64,000 nt of DNA. It comes from Vicia villosa. Lineage: Eukaryota; Streptophyta; Magnoliopsida; Fabales; Fabaceae. Of the stretch, positions 55,497-64,000 are shown in pieces. The DNA is taken from contig NW_026705407.1 of NCBI RefSeq assembly GCF_029867415.1, positions 62,001 to 126,000 of the forward strand, given 5' to 3'. Position numbers and translations under genes: made by a program. A model generated the notes under the pieces. That model had not been told where the DNA came from, searched no databases, and saw only the letters and a program-made list of their open reading frames with translations. The stretch's first letter is position 1, and each line of letters begins with the position of its first letter.

Positions 55497-58400
55497 TGTG
55501 GTGGTCGTTTTCTTTACCTCCCCGTTTCACTTGGGAGGACGGCACGCTAAACCCTTCACGCGAAATTTGGAAGGAGAATGCGCCCGTGGTGGGATGAATT
55601 TTATTTCAGTTCTTCCTACGATATCACACGAACTTTCTTATTGGTCCTACGAGTAGGAAAGGGAAAAAAAGATCTCAACTAAACCCTAGGAGTTTGCTAA
55701 GTGTGGGGATTTCACCTAGACTAGAAATTCTGGAGTCTGGGAGGTCGGTTATACATAGGGAAGTGTTTAAACACCCTACATATCTGTAGTACTCTACAGG
55801 AACCTTCTCTGTGTCATTTGTGATTGTATTTGCTGCTAATGATTGGGAAAGTTTCTCCTTTGTGTTAGGAGAGAGAATTGATTTGATTAAAGAAAGACAG
55901 ACAGATAGACAGACAGACTATTTTTGGTATTTTATTAGCTCGCTGAGATTCCTTGTGAACCTCATGCCTACATATCCCTAGTGGAAGTCAGAGCTTAATG
56001 TAGTTCGGGGAACTAACTAGGGAAATTAATTATTTTTGGTGCCTTGCTTGAAGCTCAAGGTTGAAGCTTGGAATTAAATCTCTGTTTACAGTAAAGAGAC
56101 ATGAAATCATCTCTACAGAGAGGTATTTGTACTATTCTACCACAAACATTTTGAAAGAGTGACAGAATAACTGGATTCATTTCATTCAAGAGGGGGACCT
56201 TACTTGTGTGTGCAAGTATGCCAGTCAGATGCCTCTTAAATGAAAGAAAGATGCTCATCCAAATTAGGGAAAGTGTACAAGTCTGGGGATGTGCCAGAGC
56301 ATGTCTTTCAGAGTCCTAAATGGGAGACTTTGAATGAAATTGAAATTGAAATGTTTGTTTGTTTGAATGTGGTAGAGTAGTAAAAATATCTCTCTATAGA
56401 GATAAGCTATGTCTATCTACTGTATAAAAGATTTGACTTTAGCTGGCTTGTATGAGGCCCAAGCTTGAGGCTTTTTGATTGATTAATTAATTGTTATTGA
56501 CTCTGGGAGATGACTCCACTGGGGATTAATTACAGGGTATTTTTGTGTTCTGTACAAAGCCCAGAATTGAGGCTGACTCTACTTAGGTAGACTCTATTTA
56601 TGTGCCTTGTACAAAGCCCAAGGTTGTGGCTAACTGTTGAGGATAATTGAATGAATGACTCTATTTTATATGCCTTGTACAAAGCCCAAGGTTGTGGCTA
56701 ACTCTAGCTAGGGAAAACATTATTTTCTGCCTTGTACAAAGCCCAAGGTTGTGGCGGACTCTTTTTAAACTGAGTATGGATGACTCTACGGGGAAAAGAT
56801 CCTGGGTGTTAGGAATCTTTGACACATGAAAATATGGTTTATCTGCCTTGTACAAAGCCCAAGGTTGTGGCTACTGAATGATGAAGGACTCACTGGGGAG
56901 ACTCTATTATCTGCCTTGTACAATGCCCAAGGTTGAGGCTGACTCTTGACAGGGGAGTTTTATTGTTTGGGTGCCTTGTATGAAGCCCAAGGTTGAGGCT
57001 AACTGTTTTTGTTGGTTTTGACTCTACTGAGGAGATTTTATTTATTAAAAGACTGTTTTTCTTTGGAAGCTAACCCTTTCCAGGGATTTTGACTCAGCTG
57101 GAGAAATTATTTGGTAAAAGACTGACTTTATCATGTTTTTTGGAGGCTGACCCTTTCCAGGGGTTTTGACTCTTTTGGGGAAATTATCTCCTAAGAGAAG
57201 TGAATCTTTATTTATTAATTGACTTTGGAGGCTAACCCTTTCCAGGGGTTTATATTGAAAATGAAAGAAATGTGTGGAAGCTAACCCTTTCCAGGGATTT
57301 TTATGAAATGAAAGAATGTGTTTGGAGGCTAACCCTTTCCAGGAGTTTATATGAAATGATTTGGGTAGCTCTCCATTAATTATTAAAGGATGAAAGGATT
57401 GGCAGAAAGATTATCTAGTGGAGACTTCTTGTTTAAAGCCCAAGATAAAGGCTGACTCAATGCTGAGGATGACCCAAAGCATGGATCCTAGACTCTGCTA
57501 AGGAAGATTGATGAAGATAAGGGTGACAGAGACTGTCCATGTCTCTCATTCCAAAAGGTGTACTCAATACAAAATTGAGACAAACTTAGCTTGTTTAAAG
57601 TCTGGTTTAAATTGGAAGAAACTCACCAGGGTAGGCTAAAAGGTGGCTAAAGACCTGTTCCTATGTTTATAAGAAACCTGATGGGTCCTTGTATACAAGC
57701 TCAAGAGGAAGCTGGAAATGCTTTTAAGAAGCCTGTGGGTCCTTGTACAAAGCCCAAGAGGAGGCTAATCGAGGGTCCTTGTTATAGCACAAGAGAAAGC
57801 TATGTAGTTTTGAACTTATTTTGGCTCTAGGCAAATGGGTAAGAGGTTTCACCGGGAATAATTCCTCTTTGGGTGGATGTGTCCTATTATTTTGGATTCT
57901 AAGGTTTTTGCCAAGATGTTTCACCGGGAATAATTCATCTTGGGGGTTTGAACTACAGATCTCTAATTAGGAAAGAGCCTTCACCGGGAAGACATTCTCA
58001 ATCCTAGGTCATATTCCTATAATATATATATATATAGTTTAACTGTCCTAAGGTTTATACTCAAACGTAGTTCTAAACTAATATATGCACAATTTATATT
58101 TGACAGTAATTTAAATAAAGACTGTAAATTGAAAGCTTGTAAAGCCTAACCTGGATGGAGTGGAGGCCATTGAAGAAGTATGTACAGAGCCTCAACAGTA
58201 ATTTTTGTTGTTTTGTTGATAACAGTTAAATATATATGATAAACAGTTAAGGGTTTTTGAAAACAGAAGAAGTGAAGATGGACAAAGGTCACATAGGTAT
58301 CTGAAGAGTTTCACCGGGAATAATGCCCTTCAAATACCAGAAGAATGTTTTGAAAACAGAAAGAAGATTTTGAAAATACAGTTTTGAAAACAAGCTAAGA

Positions 58401-58906
58401 AGAGAAGGTTTTTGGGACTTACACTCTATTAGAGGCCCAGTACTTTACAGTACTGGTTATGAGAGCAATTTGAAAATGATTTTGAATGATACAAGGTTTT
58501 GTTGTTTGAAAACCCTAATCATTTGATTTATTCGGAGATTGAAAACAGTTTTGAAAATTGACAAAAGTCAACTTAATTAGGATAAAAATAAAGACTTTTT
58601 AACTAATTAAGACCTAAACAATTAGGGTTTTATCATAAAATTATTTACAAAGTGATTAGGTTAAAATAAAGTGATAATATATATTTAAAGTATTTAAGAA
58701 AACACTTAAAAACATACTATTTTAAACCTAATTAAAATTCAAGAAATAAATAATATTTTTATGATTTTTTTGATTATTCACAAAATAGGTATATTAAGTG
58801 ATAAGTGTGTGAAAAATGAAGTGAAAATAAATTAATTTGATAGGTTAAATAAATATGTGGAGTTTGTGAGAAAATGAAAGAAATTGTGTGTTAAAAAAAT
58901 AGTTTT

Positions 58907-58978
58907 GGCCCTTGGAGGGTTTGAACCCACGCCCTCTAGGTCACACACTCAAAACAAACACCACTGAGCCAACGCGCG
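58907..58978 (-). other. tRNA-like Pol III module 1 in Ogre 5' LTR
   Basis: Same as 20824-20895: A-box-like tggctcagtgg and B-box-like ggttcaaaccc at tRNA spacing; boxes unchanged between the two LTRs. Confidence 0.5.
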
Positions 58979-59061
58979 TGTGGTGATAGCAACTTGCATT
59001 CATTTGGTTATGTTTCAAAACAACTAGTAAATCATTGAAAAATAAAAGAATCAAAAAGTCT

Positions 59062-59140
59062 GGGGCGAGGGGGATTCGAACCCCAGACTTGAGGCATGAT
59101 GAGACTAAGGGCGTATGGGAGGCCACTAGGGCAAGTTTGT
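59062..59140 (-). other. tRNA-like Pol III module 2 in Ogre 5' LTR
   Basis: Same as 20979-21057: ggggttcgaatccccc T-arm with a weaker upstream A-like box. Confidence 0.45.
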
Positions 59141-61621
59141 TCAGTCGTTTAAGGAACGCATACCATTCAAAATAAAATAAACTTTGGCCCCAGATTCAAA
59201 TTTTGCGCGCCATGGCCATAGTCATCTTCTTCCTCGAGCTCAAAGATTTTCAAAATCCTAACTCTCTGGTTTCTCAACTAAATGACATGATGTAAACATC
59301 AATCTTGTTCTAAATTTCCTCACGAATCCAGATATGTAACTAACATTTATTTATATGAACTATAGCTACCTAATTTCTCAGAAAACTCTAAGAACATATA
59401 AACCCTAAATTTGAAATTAAATGACAAACAAGATGAATAAATGCAAGATGATAGAGGGTTTTCAATCCTCTGATGATGCTAAACAAGATAGAATCGAGCT
59501 TTACCACAAAGAGTGCTTAAATTAAAGAGGTGGAGTTCAGAAACTTACCACTGAAAATGGAGGTCGTGAGGATGATAGAGAGCACCTGGGCTTGAATGAA
59601 TGATCTCAATAGCTTCCCTGAGACTCAATGATGCTAACTGAATGCTTATTGGAGCTTGAATCCTCCTGAATTGCTCTATGGACCTCCCTCGATTTCAGCT
59701 TCAAGTGAACATGGAGGTTGTTGAATTTGGAGTTACAGATGAGCTGCAGCCATCTGGTTAGCTTCACTATGACCTGAGGATTGTGCCTGGATGATTGGCT
59801 TGGCTCAGAACCTCCTGAATTACTCCATGGACCTCCAACTGCAAATGCTCCAAAGTGAGAGCAACAATGGTGTTCCTCCACTTACAGAAGTGATCCAGGT
59901 GCTTGGATCACCTCAAATGACCTCCCTTGAGATGTTAGAATGTTCACTTCCCAAAGATGAGCTCTGGTTTGAAGAAATCGATTCTTCTTGCCAAAGAACT
60001 TTGAAAAACAATGAACATGAGAAGAGAAAGAGAAAGCAAGGAATATGGTTGCTTTGGTGTGTTTTTTGAATGAGAATGAGGCCTCTATTTATAGGCAAAT
60101 GTCTCAGTACTGATTGGGAGAGTGAGCTTGCTTAGTGAAGCAAGTTTGGTTTCTTAGCCATGAAGGAATTCAAAGAATATTCCAAGTGCAATGATGAGCT
60201 CTTTGATACCACTCCCTAGCCCTCGGTTTTGCTTGATCTTAGGGGACCAAATGGCTGCAGAAATGAGCTCCAATTGGTTGGGAGAAGATTCCTTTGATGA
60301 ATCACCAATTTGTCATAAATTCAAAAATGCAATCATTACATAATCACATGCCTTTGTTTTTGGGAATCTTCTCTAATCCTTATGCAATGATGGAAATTGA
60401 TGTATGGTATGGTTTCAGATGCATTAGAGGTCGTGTAGCATCACTTAGTGAAGCAAAATGCACAAAATTGCAAAGTTTCAAATTGTACATGACCTATAAT
60501 TTTACTTCATGAGGCCAACTTTGAACAAGCATAACTCCTAGCTCAAATTGAATTTGGAGAAGGTTGAACACAATTTGGAAAGCCCTAAACATCTACTTCA
60601 AATCATTAGTTTATGTCTTCTTCAGAATCATTTGGGAAATTTGTGAAAAATGAGCCCAAAGTTGGATGAAAACTAGGTTAAAACACTTAGAAAAATTTCT
60701 AAGTGTTTATGACCTAAACTCCAAAATTTCCAAAACTTCAAAAATGGTTGATCTTTTGAAAAAAGTTCCTTTGTAAGATGTTGTTTTATTTTGCAAGATC
60801 TACAACTTTCATGTTGGAAGTTTTTTGAGTTGTGTAGGTGAAATTTTGAGTTCTCACCATGCCTTCAAAAACCCTAATTCCCGACTTTTTGCTCCTTGAT
60901 GAATTTCTTTGAATTTCTTTGGTCAAATGACTTTGACATCCATATATTGATGATATTGGTCTTTTAAAGTCATTTTTTGACCAAAAACCTTAAAAGTCAA
61001 TGATGATTCCACACAGTTGACTTTTCCTGACAAAGTGAATTTTTGGGCTTTTGTGTAGAAACAAGATCTTCTCCTCAAATGATTGATGTAAATGGATTAT
61101 ATTGAGGTAGTAGAGATTCTTGAATCATGTCTTGAGTTTTGGATCCATGCCCTGATTAAAAGTCAACTATCTTGGTGAATTAGGTCAAAAACCCTAATTG
61201 TCGACCAGAGGACAATGATGACTGTAGAACTTGAACTGAGGTGTAATGTCCAGTGGATCTTGTCATATGAGTTATTTGAAGATGATTGATGTTTTTGAAT
61301 GGTCCCTTAGGGCTTTTTATGGTTTCCCAAAGGTGATCCCTGATTTTAGTCCTTGATGAGGCTCAAAACCCTAGTCTGTTGATCTGAGTAATTCTGTACT
61401 TAGATGACTGGGTGTCTAATCAATCATAGGTGTAATAATGAAGCTTTTGAGTTTTATGATTGTATTAGAGACTAATCCCTCTATTGATTGATCCTTTGCC
61501 TGAGTTTTCTTGTCTTTGAACACCCTCGATTGAATGCCAGACTGCCCTGAGTACTTACTTTGACTCGATGAAAATCCTGAAGATATGTCATCTCAGGGGG
61601 GTCAAAAATTAGGGTATGACA

Positions 61622-61626
61622 ATCAT
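61622..61626. repeat. Right target-site duplication of the Ogre (atcat)
   Basis: atcat right after tatgaca at 61621; partner of 17411-17415. Confidence 0.95.
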
Positions 61627-63868
61627 AGGAAGAACAAAGTGGAGTGATGTGTAAGCAGAAATCTTCAAGTCTGGGAAAGAGTCTACAAAAATCAAGGAAC
61701 TGAAGTCTCCTTACAGAATCTGGGCTAAGATCCTTCTGGGTTGCATCTATTATAGAAAGGCAACTGTTTCCTCCAACTATGTCAATAAGGATCAACAATA
61801 CATTCTGTATTATATTGGTAAATGGGAAAAAGGTGGATCTTCCTTTCATCATATTCAACCACATGTGGAATCATGTGAAGGGATCCAGAGAACAAGCCAG
61901 ATTGAAGAATCCTAAGTACAAGAGAAACATTATTCCTTTTGGAAGAATCATTACAGATCTTCTCGTTCAAACAAAGATAGTTAAGGATCTGGAGAAAGCT
62001 GGAATTATCAAGGATATCTATTCAAAGAGTGGAATCACTATGAATGCTAACACTCTGAAGAAGATGGGCTTAATTAGACCATTGGTGCTACTCCCAGAGT
62101 GGACACTGAAGTTCTAACCAGAAAAGCTCCTACTCTGGCTGACTTTGAGTTGTTCCTCAAAAATGAACATCCTGATATTGTTGTCCGCTATATAGCCATG
62201 TGTAAAGAGGACTCTAGCTTTGATCCTATATGGATAAGCAAACAAAAGCTTGTCACTGCAGCTGATCAAGTTCTAGAGTTAGTGAAAGAGAAAGAAAAGA
62301 GAACGAAAAGAAAATTAGACCAACCAGAAAGAATGAAAGATAAGAAGGAGAAGAGAGAGGAGTAGAAAGAAGAAAAGAAGCTAGAGAAGAAGGAAGAGAA
62401 GAAGGAAGAGAAGAAGGAAGCAAGGAAGGAAGAGAAGTAGAAGGAGAAGAAGAGGAAGATTGTTGGAGAATGTACTGCCAACCCTCAGAAGAAGAAAAAA
62501 ATTTCAGGTATTGTTATTTCCGAGCCTGTTTCTACTCCTGTTTTAATTTCAAATAATGGATCAACAGAAGCTCCACCAATAAATACACCAGAAAAAGCCC
62601 TAGAAAATCCACCTCCATCCACAAATATTTCTAATCCTTCATCTTCTCCCAAGTCTAAAGGCAAACAACCTATTCTTGATTCTGGACCTCCTATTTATGA
62701 ACCAATTCTGGAACCAACACCTCTAAACTCCATCATTACTCCTCACGCCATTATATCCACTTCTCAACCTCCTACACATTCCAACTATGAACCTCTTGTT
62801 GACACTATTGTGCTCTTCAACCTTCCCTCTCCAGAATCTTCATTTTCTGATTCTTTCATTTGCAAAACGAACTCATATAAACCTCAAACCAATCCATCGT
62901 CTGACCCCATTGTTGTAGTCTTAGACTCTGACAATGAAGAAGAATCCTCTCTTCATCCATACTCCTCAAACACATCATTTGTGCTTGATAGAGAACCTCA
63001 ATCTTATACCCTCTTCAACCCAGATAAACCAATTTCCTCTCTCAATCCAAAATCTCTAATCTCACCTCCTAGAACAAACCCTCCAAAACCTTATGTTGAT
63101 GCACGTTTTGAATCATTAAATCACAAGGTCAGAACAGGGTTAGCAGTTCTGAAGGTTGCTCATGATTCCAAGTTGGATCATGTAGTTGCTGGAAAGCTTT
63201 GGAAATATTTTGGTGAGGAAATACAGGCTGAATTTCTGGATCTCCAGAAGGATTGCTTGGCTGCTGCTCCTGGTCCTGCTGGACTTGCTTTGGAGTATGG
63301 TGGAGGCAAGTATTATCATCTTATCCCCAACTGGAAGCCTCTGGAGGAAAATCCATTTGTTGATGAGTTAGAAGAATAAAATCCTCTGGCTATGGTTGTA
63401 TGGAAGCCATATCCTTACAAAGTTCTGACTGGAGATTTTCAGCTTCTATTCAACTGGTTCAGAGAGAATCCTCTAGAAGCAGCTCCTGATCTGGTATATC
63501 CTCAAGTTGAGTATCCTCCAGAAGTTGAACCTCCTGTCTTTCAAGGGATCCATGCTGAAGAAATTCTTGTTGAGGAAAATATGGAAGATGCTCAAATGGT
63601 TGAAGTTGATGTTGCTCATCCTGTTCTAGAAAATAGCTTTGATGCTTCTTTTGTTGGTCCTTCTACTTCTGTTTTGCTGAACACTGTGAAGGAACTCCAA
63701 CAGAATCAGGCTACCTTGGCTAGTCGTCTGGACAAGCAAGATGACACCACTGCGCAATTCAGAACTTGGATGAAGAACCAAGAAGAAACCTTCAAGAAGC
63801 AAGTTGAAGACACTTCTGAGATTAAGAACCTTTTGGCCGCCTTAGCTTCTAAGTTTAGCAAGTCGTAG
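61627..63868 (+). pseudogene. Sirevirus A envelope-like ORF, 3' part
   Basis: Continues the frame of 17120-17415 and ends at TAG 63866-63868. Breaks: TAA at 61652-61654, a shift into another frame near 61779, a shift back near 62080, TAG at 62363-62365 and 62438-62440, TAA at 63377-63379. Readable parts: a domain with VNGKKVDLPFIIFNHMW and IIPFGRIITDLL, typical of the legume Sirevirus envelope-like product; a lysine/glutamate-rich tract near 62280-62460; a proline/serine-rich stretch; and a C-terminal coiled coil (TVKELQQNQATLASRLDKQD). A C-terminal coiled coil is a reported feature of Sirevirus envelope-like proteins. I see no convincing membrane segment in what remains. The original function is unproven. 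Confidence 0.75.
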
Positions 63869-64000
63869 TCTATCTTGTGTCTTAGTTGGTTTTCTTTGTT
63901 TCCACATCTTCTTTGTTTGCATCTGTTTGTATTCTCCTTCTGATTAATCAATGAAATCTTTTCTCTTTTCATTTTGTTGTGTCTTTCATCTGAATCTTTT
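63869..64000 (+). other. Sirevirus A sequence after the envelope-like ORF
   Basis: T-rich non-coding sequence with tgattaatcaatgaaatctttt and catctgaatctttt, matching the stretch before the polypurine region in B (tgattatcaatgaaaag, catctgaatctttt at 34318-34392). The 3' LTR must lie beyond the window. Confidence 0.6.

Larger units (their letters stand above)
17416..61621 (-). mobile_element. Ogre-type Ty3/gypsy retrotransposon, complete, with two nested insertions
   Basis: 44,206 bp including nested elements B and C; about 25.4 kb once B, C and one copy of each of their target duplications are removed, a normal Ogre length. Bounded by 6.1-kb LTRs with TG...CA ends and a 5-bp target duplication atcat. 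Minus-strand order: 5' LTR (55497-61621), primer binding site, ORF1, gag-protease, gap, RT-RNase H, integrase, repeat-rich 3' untranslated region, polypurine tract, 3' LTR (17416-23538). An extra ORF before gag, giant LTRs, a gap between protease and RT, and tandem repeats before the 3' LTR are Ogre hallmarks. By eye the LTRs differ at about 15 bases plus one AT-repeat step, so insertion was recent. Confidence 0.95.
55497..61621 (-). mobile_element. 5' LTR of the Ogre (6125 bp)
   Basis: Near-identical to 17416-23538, with the same subrepeat arrays (56550-57005, 57050-57355, about 57840-58325) and tRNA-like modules. Minus-strand start tgtcatacccta at 61621, end ccaccaca at 55497. Confidence 0.97.
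10941..64000 (+). mobile_element. Sirevirus A (Ty1/copia), old, host of the nested stack; 3' end outside window
   Basis: 5' LTR starts tgttagaacaag at 10941, as in Sireviruses B and C. Gag, pol and an envelope-like ORF follow in order on the + strand, interrupted by the Ogre at 17416-61621 and resuming at 61627. Protein similarity to B and C is clear across gag, integrase, RT and RNase H, but A carries many stops. A deletion fused LTR to gag near 11973, removing the 3' end of the LTR, the primer binding site and the first part of gag. It is a dead copy. Confidence 0.9.

Overview
This window looks like intergenic DNA of a large-genome legume, probably of the pea/vetch/lentil/clover group. The reasons are a full-size Ogre-type Ty3/gypsy element of about 25 kb without its nested insertions, several Sirevirus-type Ty1/copia elements, and a tandem pair of small two-exon defensin-like genes of a kind that is very expanded in these legumes. 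The species is inference; no organellar, rRNA, bacterial or CRISPR feature was seen.

Positions 1-2124 hold two LTR fragments: a + strand relative of the Ogre LTR (1-1018), then the 3' part of another Ty3/gypsy LTR ending in ggggtgttaca. Positions 2125-10384 are an AT-rich tandem segmental duplication with two full units (3.5 and 4.1 kb) and a third cut off after 650 bp. Each full unit carries one intact minus-strand defensin-like (DEFL) gene: 23-residue signal peptide exon, intron of 107-108 bp, exon with eight cysteines, and a TATA box. These are the only plausible host genes in the window. 10385-10940 is unrecognised.

From 10941 to the end is one nested retrotransposon stack. Sirevirus A (+ strand, old, decayed) starts at 10941 and runs past the window end. 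An Ogre element (minus strand, 17416-61621, TSD atcat, LTRs 6123/6125 bp) sits inside A's envelope-like ORF. Inside the Ogre are two young Sireviruses of the same family as A: B (+, 27502-36720, TSD attcc, LTRs 1205 bp) splits the Ogre pol ORF, and C (minus, 44001-53556, TSD atagg, LTRs 1190 bp) splits Ogre ORF1. All three target-site duplications and all LTR ends can be read directly, so the order A, then Ogre, then B and C is firm; the order of B against C is not.

The Ogre would encode ORF1, gag-protease, and pol (RT, RNase H, second RNase H, integrase). Its third RT motif reads YVDN instead of YVDD. B has lost its RT core by a 367-bp deletion; C has a stop beside the protease active site; A has many nonsense changes. 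None of the copies seen here looks autonomous. The less expected signals are the DEFL pair, tRNA-like Pol III box modules inside both Ogre LTRs, a gag/pol +1 frame offset shared by all three Sireviruses, and polypurine-tract arrays upstream of the Sirevirus 3' LTRs.
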